Notes: generated by a model from the sequence alone, not told the origin. Shown: positions 54,937 through 64,000, numbered from the stretch's first letter. The stretch: 64,000 bases of DNA from Eutrophocola sp964503965 (GCA_964503965.1 CAZDCK010000016.1:4159-68158); one strand, 5' to 3'. Translations and numbers: made by a program.

Positions 54937-55182
54937 ATGGAAACAATCTACGCCTACACCCTGATTTCCGCTGCCCTGATTTTCGGTATCTGTGGTGCCG
55001 GTACTGCCGTCGCCTTTGGTAACCTTGGTGGCAAACTTATTGAAAGTTCTGCTCGTCAGCCTGAACTTGCTCCACGCCTTCAGACCCAGTTCTTCCTGGT
55101 CGCCGGTTTCGTGGACGTCATTTCCATTATCGGTGTCGGTATGGCAATGCTGTTCATCTTCGCTGTACCTTTCCAGGTATAA
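54937..55182 (+). CDS. atpE: ATP synthase Fo subunit c
   Basis: 81-residue hairpin of two helices joined by the polar loop ARQPEL. The proton-carrying Asp is in GFVDVISIIGVG of helix 2 (residue 60), and no sodium-type ligand set is seen. Helix 1 is slightly unusual: within its glycine-packing motif one Gly is Ala (AVAFG) and a polar Asn follows (FGNLGGK). An AG-rich ribosome binding site and a 69-base leader precede it, fitting the high expression this subunit needs. Confidence 0.96.
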   Translation: METIYAYTLISAALIFGICGAGTAVAFGNLGGKLIESSARQPELAPRLQTQFFLVAGFVDVISIIGVGMAMLFIFAVPFQV

Positions 55183-55264
55183 ACGGACGATAAAAACCCA
55201 GAGAGCGCTCTGCGAAGTGATGGCAGTGCGCTGAGTTTGCACTGCAAACCTAGGTGAGGAAACT

Positions 55265-55735
55265 ATGAATCTGAACGCAACTATCATCGGTCAAATAATC
55301 GCATTCTTCGTGTTTGCGTGGTTCTGCAAGAACTATGTCTGGCCGCCGATCGTAGCTGCTCTGGACGAAAGACAGAAGAAGATAGCTGAAGGCCTTGAGG
55401 CCGCAGGCCGCGCAGAAAAGGACCTGGAGCTTGCCCAGGAAAAAGCAGCTGAACTTCTGAAAGAAGCAAAGACTGATTCTGCCGGAATCCTGGACCAGGC
55501 AAACAAGCGTGCGTCCCAGATTGTGGATGAAGCCAAAGAGCAGGCCCGTGAAGAAGGCCAACGCATGATTGCTTCCGCCCAGGCAGAGATTGAGCAGGAA
55601 ATAGAACGAGCCAAGGAACAGCTTCGCGCCCAGGTGGCAGCCATTGCCGTATCCGGCGCGGAAAAAATCCTGGAATCCTCTGTTGATGAAAGGGCTCATT
55701 CAGACCTGCTGGATCAACTGGCAGCAAATCTGTAA
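55265..55735 (+). CDS. atpF: ATP synthase Fo subunit b
   Basis: 156 residues: one N-terminal membrane helix (about 5-25) and a long, charged coiled-coil stalk, the standard b subunit. The motif WPPIVAALDERQKKIAEGL follows the membrane helix. It forms the peripheral stator with subunit delta, encoded next. Confidence 0.95.
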   Translation: MNLNATIIGQIIAFFVFAWFCKNYVWPPIVAALDERQKKIAEGLEAAGRAEKDLELAQEKAAELLKEAKTDSAGILDQANKRASQIVDEAKEQAREEGQRMIASAQAEIEQEIERAKEQLRAQVAAIAVSGAEKILESSVDERAHSDLLDQLAANL

Positions 55736-55783
55736 TGAAGATTCCGGTAATAACCGGAAAGTGATGACAAACCAGAGCTATTT

Positions 55784-56320
55784 ATGTCTCAAAACACAAC
55801 ATTAGCAAGACCCTATGCCAAAGCGGCGTTTGAAGTGGCTAACCAGTCGGGCGATCTGACCAGTTGGTCTGCCATGCTGCACACGGTGTCTGCCGTGGTA
55901 ACTTCAAGCAAGGTTAATGAATTGCTTTCCCTGCCGAGTCAGAGTGGTGAGCAACAGGCAGCTAGGGTTGTCGAGATTTGTGGCGATGAAATTGACAAAC
56001 AGGTGGCAAGCTTCATTACCATCCTGGCGGAAAATAAACGCCTGTCACTTATGCCTGAAATAGTCGAGCTGTTTGATGCCCTGAAGGCGATTCAGGAAAA
56101 ACGTGTAGACGTTGAAGTTATTTCGGCCTATGCGCTTGATGAAGCGGCGGAAAACAAACTGAAAGAAGCATTGAAAAAGCGCTTGCAGCGGGAAGTCTCC
56201 CTGAGCAGCCGTGTTGACCAGTCCCTGTTGGGGGGCCTCATCCTGAGAACGGATGACATGGTCATCGATGGCTCACTGCGAGGGAGATTAAACAAATTAG
56301 CCGAGGCAATGAATTCCTGA
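55784..56320 (+). CDS. atpH: ATP synthase F1 subunit delta
   Basis: 178 residues. LARPYAKAAFEVA at the N-terminus and the C-terminal LGGLILRTDDMVIDGSLRGRLNKL are the family signatures. It joins the b stalk to the top of F1. It lies 48 bases after atpF and 38 before atpA. Confidence 0.95.
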   Translation: MSQNTTLARPYAKAAFEVANQSGDLTSWSAMLHTVSAVVTSSKVNELLSLPSQSGEQQAARVVEICGDEIDKQVASFITILAENKRLSLMPEIVELFDALKAIQEKRVDVEVISAYALDEAAENKLKEALKKRLQREVSLSSRVDQSLLGGLILRTDDMVIDGSLRGRLNKLAEAMNS

Positions 56321-56358
56321 GTTTCCACGGGAAATAGGAAAGAGTTGAGGAACAAAGA

Positions 56359-57903
56359 ATGCAGCAACTGAACCCATCAGAAATTAGCGAAATTATCAAA
56401 CAGCGCATCGAAAGCCTGGATGTCTCTGCCCAACCGAGCACCGAAGGTACGATTGTCAGCGTGTCAGACGGTATCATACGTATTCACGGTTTAGCCGACG
56501 TCATGTACGGTGAAATGATCGAGTTCGAGGGCGGTGTATACGGTATGGCACTGAACCTGGAACGTGACTCTGTCGGTGCCGTAGTACTTGGTGACTACCA
56601 GGGACTGGCTGAAGGCCAGACCTGTCGCTGTACACAGCGTATTCTTGAGGTTCCTGTAGGTCCTGAACTGGAAGGCCGTGTAGTGGATGCCCTGGGTAAT
56701 CCCATTGACGGAAAAGGTCCGGTAAATGCGAAAGTCACTGATGCAGTTGAAAAGGTTGCACCTGGTGTAATTGCCCGTCAGTCAGTATCCCAGCCTGTTC
56801 AGACTGGTCTGAAAGCCATTGACTCCATGGTACCGATTGGTCGTGGTCAGCGTGAGCTGATTATTGGTGACCGTCAGGTAGGTAAATCCGCCGTTGCAGT
56901 TGACACGATCATTAACCAGAAAGGCACTGGTGTTAAATGTATCTATGTTGCTGTTGGCCAGAAACAGTCTTCCATTGCCAGCGTTGTGCGTAAACTGGAA
57001 GAGCACGGTGCGATGGAACACACCATCGTTGTTGCAGCGGGTGCATCAGATCCAGCTTCCATGCAGTACCTTGCTCCTTATGCCGGTTGTACCATGGGTG
57101 AGTATTATCGTGATCGTGGACAGGATGCCCTGATTATTTATGACGACCTGACCAAGCAGGCCTGGGCTTATCGTCAGATTTCCCTGCTGCTTCGTCGTCC
57201 GCCTGGACGTGAGGCCTATCCTGGTGATGTTTTCTATCTCCATTCACGTCTTCTGGAAAGGGCAGCTCGTGTAAATGCGGATTATGTAGAGGCATTTACC
57301 AATGGTGAGGTTAAAGGACAGACAGGATCCCTGACTGCACTTCCAATTATTGAAACCCAGGCAGGTGACGTATCCGCTTTCGTACCAACCAACGTAATTT
57401 CCATTACCGATGGTCAGATCTTCCTTGAAACCAGTCTGTTCAATGCCGGTATTCGCCCGGCAATGAACGCCGGTCTTTCGGTATCCCGTGTGGGAGGTGC
57501 AGCTCAGACCAAGGCGATCAAGAAACTCGGCGGCGGTATTCGTCTTGCCCTGGCCCAGTATCGTGAGCTGGCAGCCTTTGCCCAGTTTGCTTCTGACCTT
57601 GATGAAGCCACTCGTGCCCAGCTGGAACACGGTCAGCGTGTAACCGAGCTGATGAAACAGAAGCAATATTCACCGTTGTCAGTTGCTGAAATGGCTATAG
57701 TCATTTACGCCGCTAACGAAGGGTATCTGAAAGAAGTTGAACTGGACAAGATTGGTGACTTTGAAGCCGCATTGTTGTCATTCATTAACTCTGAATATGC
57801 TGATCTTATGAACAGCATTAATGAGTCTGGTGACTACACTGATGATACTGAAGCGTCCTTCAAGGAAGCTATGGAAAAATTCATCTCTACACAGACCTGG
57901 TAA
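56359..57903 (+). CDS. atpA: ATP synthase F1 subunit alpha
   Basis: 514 residues, non-catalytic nucleotide-binding subunit. Walker A is GDRQVGKSAVA near residue 170, and the GQKQSSIASVVRKLE, DDLTKQAWAYRQ and SVSRVGGAAQ regions follow. Normal length and position. Confidence 0.97.
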   Translation: MQQLNPSEISEIIKQRIESLDVSAQPSTEGTIVSVSDGIIRIHGLADVMYGEMIEFEGGVYGMALNLERDSVGAVVLGDYQGLAEGQTCRCTQRILEVPVGPELEGRVVDALGNPIDGKGPVNAKVTDAVEKVAPGVIARQSVSQPVQTGLKAIDSMVPIGRGQRELIIGDRQVGKSAVAVDTIINQKGTGVKCIYVAVGQKQSSIASVVRKLEEHGAMEHTIVVAAGASDPASMQYLAPYAGCTMGEYYRDRGQDALIIYDDLTKQAWAYRQISLLLRRPPGREAYPGDVFYLHSRLLERAARVNADYVEAFTNGEVKGQTGSLTALPIIETQAGDVSAFVPTNVISITDGQIFLETSLFNAGIRPAMNAGLSVSRVGGAAQTKAIKKLGGGIRLALAQYRELAAFAQFASDLDEATRAQLEHGQRVTELMKQKQYSPLSVAEMAIVIYAANEGYLKEVELDKIGDFEAALLSFINSEYADLMNSINESGDYTDDTEASFKEAMEKFISTQTW

Positions 57904-57909
57904 AGACCA

Positions 57910-58773
57910 ATGGCAGTCGGTAAAGAAATTCGCAACCAGATCGGGAGTATCCAGAATACTCAGAAGATCACCAGCGCCATGGAAATGGTGGCTGCGAGCA
58001 AAATGCGCAAGGCGCAGGATGCCATGGAAGTGGGAAAACCCTATGCGACCACTATTCGTAATGTGGTCAGCCATATTTCCAATGCCAATCCTGAATACCA
58101 GCACATTTACATGGAACAGCGAGAAGTCAAAAAAATTGGCTACATCGTTATATCCACAGATCGTGGCTTATGTGGTGGCCTGAACATCAACCTGTTTAAA
58201 GCCCTCGTCAATTCCATGAAAGCATGGCATGACGAAGAAGGTGTTGAATCAGAAATTTGTGCTGTTGGCGCCAAGGCCGGTTCATTTTTTTCAAGCTTTG
58301 GTGGAAATGTAGTAGCCAGTGTACGCGGCCTGGGTGAAAAACCTGCTGTTGAAGATGTCATTGGTGCTGTAAAGGTTATGCTCGATAAATATGTAGATGG
58401 CGAATATGACAAATTGTTCCTGGTGAACAATGAATTCATTAATACCATGACACAGAAACCTGTTATCCAGCAGTTGTTGCCATTGCAGCCAGCTGAGAAA
58501 GAAGAGCTTCAACACCATTGGGACTATATTTACGAGCCAGATGCCAAAGGCCTTCTCGACAGCCTGCTTACACGCTACATTGAATCGCAGGTTTACCAGG
58601 CAGTGGTTGAAAATAATGCCTGTGAACAGGCCTCCAGAATGATTGCCATGAAGAGTGCGACAGACAATGCAGGCGAGCTCATTAATGAGCTGCAGCTTGT
58701 GTATAACAAGGCGCGTCAGGCGGCCATCACCCAGGAACTCTCCGAGATTGTGGGTGGAGCTTCAGCTGTATAA
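57910..58773 (+). CDS. atpG: ATP synthase F1 subunit gamma
   Basis: 287-residue central rotor. The N-terminal helix KEIRNQIGSIQNTQKITSAMEMVAASKM and the C-terminal helix with NELQLVYNKARQAAITQELSEIVGGA are diagnostic. It starts six bases after atpA. Confidence 0.97.
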   Translation: MAVGKEIRNQIGSIQNTQKITSAMEMVAASKMRKAQDAMEVGKPYATTIRNVVSHISNANPEYQHIYMEQREVKKIGYIVISTDRGLCGGLNINLFKALVNSMKAWHDEEGVESEICAVGAKAGSFFSSFGGNVVASVRGLGEKPAVEDVIGAVKVMLDKYVDGEYDKLFLVNNEFINTMTQKPVIQQLLPLQPAEKEELQHHWDYIYEPDAKGLLDSLLTRYIESQVYQAVVENNACEQASRMIAMKSATDNAGELINELQLVYNKARQAAITQELSEIVGGASAV

Positions 58774-58831
58774 AAAGAATTTGTTGTTAACGAATTATAT
58801 TGATATTTGAAAATTTTAAGAGGAACCGGAC

Positions 58832-60229
58832 ATGAGTAGCGGTCGTATCGTTCAGATTATTGGTGCTGTTATCGACGTGGAATTTCCACGCGACTCCGTA
58901 CCGAAGGTTTATGACGCACTGGCAGTGGATAACAGCGAAATTACGCTGGAAGTTCAGCAGCAGCTGGGTGACGGCGTAGTCCGTACTATTGCCCTGGGTT
59001 CTACTGAGGGTCTGCGTCGCGGCCTGAATGTCAATGATACAGGTGCACCGATTTCCGTACCGGTTGGTAAGGAAACCCTGGGTCGCATCATGGACGTACT
59101 GGGTAACCCCATTGATGAGTGTGGCGATATTGGTGAACAGGAAAGAATGCCAATTCACCGTAAAGCTCCGACATATGATGAGCAGGCTGGTTCAGAGGAA
59201 CTGCTCGAAACCGGAATCAAGGTTATCGACCTGGTTTGTCCTTTCGCCAAGGGTGGTAAGGTTGGTCTGTTCGGCGGTGCCGGTGTAGGCAAGACCGTTA
59301 ATATGATGGAGCTGATTAACAACATCGCCACGGAGCATAGTGGCCTGTCAGTATTTACCGGTGTGGGTGAACGTACTCGTGAAGGTAATGACTTCTACCA
59401 TGAAATGCAGGAGTCCGGCGTTGTAAACGTAGATAAATTCGACGAATCAAAAGTTGCCATGGTATACGGCCAGATGAATGAGCCCCCTGGTAACCGTCTG
59501 CGTGTTGCCCTGACTGGTCTGACCATGGCGGAAAAATTCCGTGATGAAGGTCGTGATGTCCTGTTGTTCGTTGACAATATCTATCGTTATACACTGGCTG
59601 GAACCGAGGTATCGGCACTGTTGGGTCGTATGCCTTCCGCGGTGGGTTACCAGCCAACACTGGCTGAGGAAATGGGCGCCCTGCAGGAACGTATTACATC
59701 TACTAAAACGGGTTCCATTACCTCCATCCAGGCGGTATATGTACCTGCAGATGACCTGACTGACCCATCACCGGCAACCACCTTTGCTCACCTTGATGCA
59801 ACGGTAGTACTTTCCCGTGATATTGCCCAGCTGGGTATTTATCCTGCGATTGACCCGCTGGACTCCACTTCACGTCAACTGGATCCGCTGATCATTGGTC
59901 AGGAGCATTATGAAGTGGCTCGTGGTGTGCAGTCTATTCTGCAGCGTTATAAAGAATTGAAGGATATTATTGCGATCCTGGGTATGGACGAGCTGTCTGA
60001 AGAAGACAAGCTGGCTGTAAACCGCGCTCGTAAAGTGGAAAGGTTCTTCTCACAGCCATTTACAGTGGCAGAAGTATTTACCGGCTCTCCCGGAAAATAT
60101 GTGTCATTGAAAGATACCATCACTGGCTTCAAGGCTATTCTTGCCGGTGAATACGACGACCTGCCGGAACAGGCATTTTATATGGTTGGTGGTATCGAAG
60201 AAGCGGTTGAGAAAGCGAAAAACCTGTAA
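58832..60229 (+). CDS. atpD: ATP synthase F1 subunit beta
   Basis: 465-residue catalytic subunit. Walker A is GGAGVGKTVNMMEL near residue 150, the catalytic Glu is in GERTREGNDFY, and Walker B is VLLFVDNIYRYT. The C-terminal PGKYVSLKDTITGFKAIL is typical. It is 58 bases after atpG, with an AGAGGA ribosome binding site. Confidence 0.97.
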   Translation: MSSGRIVQIIGAVIDVEFPRDSVPKVYDALAVDNSEITLEVQQQLGDGVVRTIALGSTEGLRRGLNVNDTGAPISVPVGKETLGRIMDVLGNPIDECGDIGEQERMPIHRKAPTYDEQAGSEELLETGIKVIDLVCPFAKGGKVGLFGGAGVGKTVNMMELINNIATEHSGLSVFTGVGERTREGNDFYHEMQESGVVNVDKFDESKVAMVYGQMNEPPGNRLRVALTGLTMAEKFRDEGRDVLLFVDNIYRYTLAGTEVSALLGRMPSAVGYQPTLAEEMGALQERITSTKTGSITSIQAVYVPADDLTDPSPATTFAHLDATVVLSRDIAQLGIYPAIDPLDSTSRQLDPLIIGQEHYEVARGVQSILQRYKELKDIIAILGMDELSEEDKLAVNRARKVERFFSQPFTVAEVFTGSPGKYVSLKDTITGFKAILAGEYDDLPEQAFYMVGGIEEAVEKAKNL

Positions 60230-60280
60230 AAAAACTGAAAGTATATTGGGTTTTACAGGACTAGAGTAAGGTAACTGATT

Positions 60281-60706
60281 ATGGCCATGACAATGCATTG
60301 CGATATTGCCAGTGCGGAGGAGCGTTTATTCTCCGGTCGCGTTGAAATGCTCGTTGCAACCGGTACCATGGGTGATATGGGTATCTATCCCGGCCATGCC
60401 CCTTTACTGACAGAGCTGATTCCGGGTCCGGTCAGGCTGGTAACTCAGTCAGGGGAAGAGCAGGTGTACTATGTTTCCGGAGGATTTCTGGAAATTCAGC
60501 CGGGAACAGTTCATATTCTCGCAGATACAGCAACACGGGCTGATGACGTTGATGAAGACTCTGCTATCCGCGCCCAGCAGGAAGCAGTGGATGTGATTCT
60601 CAAGCAGACTGGAGAGATGGACTATGCCGCTGCAGCATCCCAGCTTGCCCAGGCAGCTGCCCAGATCAGAACCCTACAGCAACTGAGAAGGAAGCTCAGC
60701 AAATAA
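60281..60706 (+). CDS. atpC: ATP synthase F1 subunit epsilon
   Basis: 141 residues: N-terminal beta sandwich (MHCDIASAEERLFSG, GDMGIYPGHAPLLTEL) and a C-terminal helical hairpin (AAAQIRTLQQLRRKL) that can inhibit rotation. Last gene of the operon; a strong terminator follows. Confidence 0.96.
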   Translation: MAMTMHCDIASAEERLFSGRVEMLVATGTMGDMGIYPGHAPLLTELIPGPVRLVTQSGEEQVYYVSGGFLEIQPGTVHILADTATRADDVDEDSAIRAQQEAVDVILKQTGEMDYAAAASQLAQAAAQIRTLQQLRRKLSK

Positions 60707-60737
60707 CAAGCCGATCAGCACGCTTATCGCTTGATTC

Positions 60738-60764
60738 AAAAAGGCAGCATTCGCTGCCTTTTTT
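60738..60764 (+). terminator. Rho-independent terminator of the atp operon
   Basis: Stem AAGGCAGC/GCTGCCTT (60741-60748 with 60753-60760) with a 4-base loop, extended by A/T pairs and ending in a run of T. It lies 35 bases after atpC and 40 before glmU. Confidence 0.92.
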
Positions 60765-60803
60765 GGTATTCTAGGCAGCATCAAATAACTTGAGGTTATT
60801 ACA

Positions 60804-62165
60804 TTGAAACTGAATGTCGTGGTGCTTGCTGCGGGCAAGGGAACAAGGATGAAATCCTCCTTACCCAAGGTGTTACATAAACTTGCTGGCAAGCCACTTC
60901 TTCTGCATGTTCTTGAAACAGCAAAATCACTGGCGTGTGAAAACCTGCAGGTCGTCACCGGTTTTGGTGCGGAAGCTGTTAAGGAAGAGCTTGGCAGTCA
61001 TGTAAGCCGATTTGTCCTTCAGGCGGAACAGCTGGGTACAGCCCATGCCGTTCAACAGACAGTAGATGCCTTGGATGATGATGCAATTGTATTGGTACTT
61101 TACGGTGATGTCCCACTCATAAAAGCCTCAACGCTCAGGACATTAATTGCCAAAACAGACAGGAATACGATGGGCGTATTAACCTGTGTTGTGGATAATC
61201 CTGCTGGTCTTGGCCGAATTATTCGTGATGGAAAAGGTCAGATTACACAGATCGTTGAGGAAAAGGATGCAACCGAAGCCCAGAAAGCCATTACAGAAAT
61301 TAATACTGGTTTCATGGCCATCCCTGTCCGTCGATTGAAGGAATGGCTACCAGGAATTCAAGCAAATAATTCCCAGAAGGAATATTACCTGACTGATCTT
61401 GTTGAGATTGCTCTGGACAGCGGTAATAGCGTTGCGACCACTATTTGTCCAGACCAGGATGAAGTTACCGGAATCAATGATCGTGCACAGCTAGCGGAAC
61501 TTGAACGGAAATATCAGCAGCAAACAAATGTAACGTTGATGAAATCCGGTGTTACTATCCGGGATCCTTCAAGGGTGGATATACGGGGTGATGTTGAGAT
61601 AGACGGTGATGTAGAGATTGATATTAACGTCATCCTTGAAGGGCGGGTCAGGATAGCAACCGGTTCAGTGATCGGTGCAGGGTCGATACTGAAAAATTGT
61701 GCCATTGGAGAAAATACCGTAATTCATCCTTATACTATTATTGAGGAGGCTGTCATTGGCAATCAATGCCAAATTGGACCTTTCGCCAGAGTCAGGCCGG
61801 GTACTGAGCTGAAGGACTCATCAAAACTTGGCAACTTCGTTGAAATAAAAAACTCGGTGATTGGCCAGGGTAGCAAGGTCAATCATCTGTCGTATGTTGG
61901 TGATTCTGAGCTTGGTGACAAAGTAAATGTTGGCGCAGGTACGATTACCTGCAATTATGATAGTGTAAATAAGCATAAAACGATTATTGGCAATAATGTT
62001 TTTATTGGTTCCAATGCTGTGCTTGTTGCTCCGATAACGCTTGAAGATGACAGTTTTGTCGCCGCAGGATCTACTCTCACAGAAACTTTAGAGAAAGACA
62101 GCCTGGGCATTGCGAGATCCAGGCAGAAAAATATTGAAAACTGGAAACGACCAGTAAAGAAGTAA
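60804..62165 (+). CDS. glmU: Bifunctional GlmU: UDP-GlcNAc pyrophosphorylase / glucosamine-1-phosphate acetyltransferase
   Basis: 453 residues. The N-terminal uridyltransferase has LAAGKGTRMKSSLPKVLHKLAGKP, followed by GTAHAV and YGDVPL. The C-terminal left-handed beta-helix acetyltransferase (250-450) includes VRPGTELKDSSKLGNFVEIKNS, NHLSYVGDSELG and GAGTITCNYD. The start is TTG with a GAGG ribosome binding site eight bases upstream; no in-frame ATG lies nearby. It makes UDP-GlcNAc for peptidoglycan and LPS. Confidence 0.96.
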   Translation: MKLNVVVLAAGKGTRMKSSLPKVLHKLAGKPLLLHVLETAKSLACENLQVVTGFGAEAVKEELGSHVSRFVLQAEQLGTAHAVQQTVDALDDDAIVLVLYGDVPLIKASTLRTLIAKTDRNTMGVLTCVVDNPAGLGRIIRDGKGQITQIVEEKDATEAQKAITEINTGFMAIPVRRLKEWLPGIQANNSQKEYYLTDLVEIALDSGNSVATTICPDQDEVTGINDRAQLAELERKYQQQTNVTLMKSGVTIRDPSRVDIRGDVEIDGDVEIDINVILEGRVRIATGSVIGAGSILKNCAIGENTVIHPYTIIEEAVIGNQCQIGPFARVRPGTELKDSSKLGNFVEIKNSVIGQGSKVNHLSYVGDSELGDKVNVGAGTITCNYDSVNKHKTIIGNNVFIGSNAVLVAPITLEDDSFVAAGSTLTETLEKDSLGIARSRQKNIENWKRPVKK

Positions 62166-62189
62166 GGAACTGAAGGTTCAAAAAAATAT

Positions 62190-64000
62190 ATGTGTGGAAT
62201 AGTCGGTGCAATAGGACAAAGAAACGTCACAGGTATCCTGGTTGAGGGTCTGAAAAGGCTGGAATATCGTGGTTATGATTCAGCCGGCCTTGCGCTGATC
62301 AGCAGGAAAGGGAAAGACCTTTCCTGTGTCAAAACGGTAGGTAAAGTTCAGGCCCTGGAAGACAAGATTTGTAAATCACTAATTGATGGGCCTATTGGTA
62401 TTGCCCATACACGCTGGGCAACCCATGGAAAACCAACACAGGAAAATGCCCATCCCCATATTTCCCATGATCGGGTAGCTGTCATTCACAATGGGATCAT
62501 TGAAAACTTCAAGGATCTTAAAGAAGGGTTGATTGGCAAGGGTTATACCTTTACTACGGAAACGGATACAGAGGTCATTGTCCACCTGATTCACATGTTT
62601 CTGACAGAAGAAAGTATGTCTTTCCTGGACTCAGTAAGAAAGACCATTGATCTACTCGACGGTGCTTATGGATTAGCTGCAATTGACAGGGAAGACCCCA
62701 AACGCATCATTGTGGCCCGCAGTGGAAGTCCCCTGATTATTGGTGTTGGTATTGGTGAAAATTTTATCGCTTCGGATCCGGCAGCGCTTGGCCAGGTTAC
62801 TGACCGATTTATTTATCTGGAAGAAGGTGACATCGCCGAAATAAAAGCGGAAAAAATCAAAATTTATAATAAGGGAGAGAAGGTCAAGCGCCATATTGTT
62901 CAGCTTAACCAAAACCTGGAGGACAGCGTAAAGGGTCAGTACAGGCACTTCATGCTGAAAGAAATTTATGAGCAGCCTGCGGTGATCAGAAATACACTTG
63001 CAGGCAAGCTGGGAAAATCCCACGTGCTTGAGGAAGCCTTCGGCGTCAATGCCAGTGAGGTATTTAACCAGACAAAAAGCGTCCAGATTGTTGCTTGTGG
63101 TACCAGTTACCATGCCGGGATGATTGCTAAATTCTGGTTTGAAAATATTGCGCGTATGCCCTGCTCCGTGGATATTGCCAGCGAGTACCGTTATCGAAAT
63201 ATTCTGGTTCCCAAAGATTGTCTTTTTGTCACGATTTCCCAGTCCGGAGAAACTGCTGATACGCTGGCAGCCCTGAGAGAGGCAAAAAAAGCCGGATATG
63301 TCGGCTGTATGACTATTTGTAATGTGGCAAACAGCTCTATAGAAAGGGAATCTGATTTCGCGATCATGACCCAGGCAGGCAGGGAAATCGGTGTTGCTTC
63401 AACCAAGGCCTTCACAACGCAGCTATCAATCCTGTCAATTCTGTGTGTAGCACTGGCCCGCCGCAACGGACTGACAGAGGAAAATGAAAAAGAGCTCGTA
63501 CATGACCTCCATTCATTACCTGAAGTGATCAGGAATTGTTTGACACTTAACGATCGGATTCGACGTATATCCCTTGATTTCGCCGATAAACGGCATTCCC
63601 TGTTTCTCGGTCGAGGCGTGCAGTATCCGGTTTCCAAAGAAGGAGCTCTCAAGCTCAAGGAAATTTCATATATCCATGCTGAAGCCTATCCGGCCGGTGA
63701 ACTGAAGCATGGCCCGCTCGCCCTTGTCGATGATGAAATGCCTGTTATTGCCGTGGCACCCAATGATGAGCTTCTTGAAAAACTCAAATCCAATCTACAG
63801 GAAGTGAGTGCACGTGGTGGACGTCTTTATGTTTTTGCGGATGCGGAAGCCGGCTTCAGCAATGATGAAAATACAACTGTGGTAGATATTCCCCATTGTT
63901 CAGATTTTCTCTCTCCGATTGTTTATTCTGTTCCTCTACAGCTGCTTGCCTATCATGTGGCAGTAATCAAGGGGACAGATATTGACCAACCCCGAAATCT
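62190..64000 (+). CDS. glmS: Glutamine:fructose-6-phosphate aminotransferase GlmS (3' end cut by window)
   Basis: 603 codons are visible and the gene runs off the right edge at DQPRNL, just short of the usual end (the E. coli protein has 609 residues). The N-terminal MCGIVGAIGQRNV has the nucleophile Cys2; YRGYDSAG and THTRWATHG-like segments (here AHTRWATHGKPTQ) belong to the glutaminase domain, and two SIS domains follow (CGTSYHAG, SQSGETADT, STKAFTTQ). It starts 24 bases after glmU, so no glmS ribozyme precedes it. It provides glucosamine-6-phosphate for GlmU's pathway. Confidence 0.96.
   Translation, partial: MCGIVGAIGQRNVTGILVEGLKRLEYRGYDSAGLALISRKGKDLSCVKTVGKVQALEDKICKSLIDGPIGIAHTRWATHGKPTQENAHPHISHDRVAVIHNGIIENFKDLKEGLIGKGYTFTTETDTEVIVHLIHMFLTEESMSFLDSVRKTIDLLDGAYGLAAIDREDPKRIIVARSGSPLIIGVGIGENFIASDPAALGQVTDRFIYLEEGDIAEIKAEKIKIYNKGEKVKRHIVQLNQNLEDSVKGQYRHFMLKEIYEQPAVIRNTLAGKLGKSHVLEEAFGVNASEVFNQTKSVQIVACGTSYHAGMIAKFWFENIARMPCSVDIASEYRYRNILVPKDCLFVTISQSGETADTLAALREAKKAGYVGCMTICNVANSSIERESDFAIMTQAGREIGVASTKAFTTQLSILSILCVALARRNGLTEENEKELVHDLHSLPEVIRNCLTLNDRIRRISLDFADKRHSLFLGRGVQYPVSKEGALKLKEISYIHAEAYPAGELKHGPLALVDDEMPVIAVAPNDELLEKLKSNLQEVSARGGRLYVFADAEAGFSNDENTTVVDIPHCSDFLSPIVYSVPLQLLAYHVAVIKGTDIDQPRN

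Noticed and set aside
62166..62189. Possible glmS ribozyme/riboswitch
   Set aside because: Only 24 bases separate glmU and glmS, too short for the ribozyme, which is a Gram-positive feature.
1..64000. CRISPR arrays, insertion sequences, tRNA/rRNA genes, prophage
   Set aside because: No spaced repeats, transposase-like frames with terminal inverted repeats, cloverleaf sequences or phage genes were seen on reading both strands.

Overview
This window is the replication-origin region of a gammaproteobacterial chromosome. The central block gyrB-recF-dnaN-dnaA / rpmH-rnpA-yidD-yidC-mnmE-mnmG-rsmG-parA-parB-atpIBEFHAGDC-glmU-glmS is collinear with the origin of Pseudomonas-type bacteria, as is the left-arm block aroE-hemF-dprA-lysM-def-fmt-rsmB-trkA. 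The heme-copper oxidase assembly genes, the type II secretion system (T2SS) and the heptose-containing lipopolysaccharide (LPS) genes point to an aerobic, free-living Gram-negative bacterium. I would place it near the Pseudomonadales/Cellvibrionales, but the genus cannot be read from the sequence. All calls rest on reading the sequence and on remembered family motifs; no search was run.

Layout. 1-8174: a T2SS operon on the minus strand, read gspL-M-E-F-D-G-H-I-J and cut by the left edge. 8401-10798: dsbA and a diheme cytochrome c4 (minus), divergent from the GTPase gene engB (plus). 10799-13847: a structured spacer and polA. 13872-16461: zinc uptake, znuA divergent from znuCB with a candidate Zur operator between them. 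16467-19554: sco1, cyoE, ctaA and a truncated coxB remnant, apparently what is left of an aa3 oxidase operon. 19753-24595: gamma carbonic anhydrase, aroE, hemF, dprA and a LysM protein gene. 24821-30589: def-fmt-rsmB and trkA-trkH. 30684-33377: an LPS operon (lpxL-type acyltransferase, a 2-oxoglutarate/Fe(II) oxygenase, waaC). 33517-37817: glyQ-glyS-gmhB-plsC. 37814-44056: gyrB, recF, dnaN, dnaA. 44057-44641: the probable oriC. 44642-64000: ribosome/membrane biogenesis, tRNA modification, chromosome partitioning, the complete F1Fo ATP synthase, and UDP-GlcNAc synthesis, all on the plus strand and co-oriented with a fork leaving oriC.

How the parts work together. DnaA, the beta clamp, RecF, GyrB, ParA, ParB and two parS sites (both inside recF) form the replication and segregation module. 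Two perfect DnaA boxes, one overlapping the predicted dnaA promoter, and a tandem 13-bp AT-rich repeat mark the origin. YidC/YidD, the ATP synthase, cytochrome c4 and the heme A genes serve the energy-converting inner membrane. gmhB, waaC, the lpxL-type gene and glmU/glmS supply the cell envelope.

Most of the window is ordinary core genome and I found no clear novel multigene system. The points most worth a second look are: a DNA polymerase I whose 3'-5' exonuclease site has lost three of four catalytic carboxylates; the collapsed cox operon; the T2SS with unusual gene order, no gspC in the visible part, and a lipoprotein-type secretin; the 2OG oxygenase inside the LPS operon; and the structured, possibly RNA-encoding polA-engB spacer. 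No tRNA, rRNA, CRISPR array, insertion sequence or prophage was recognised.
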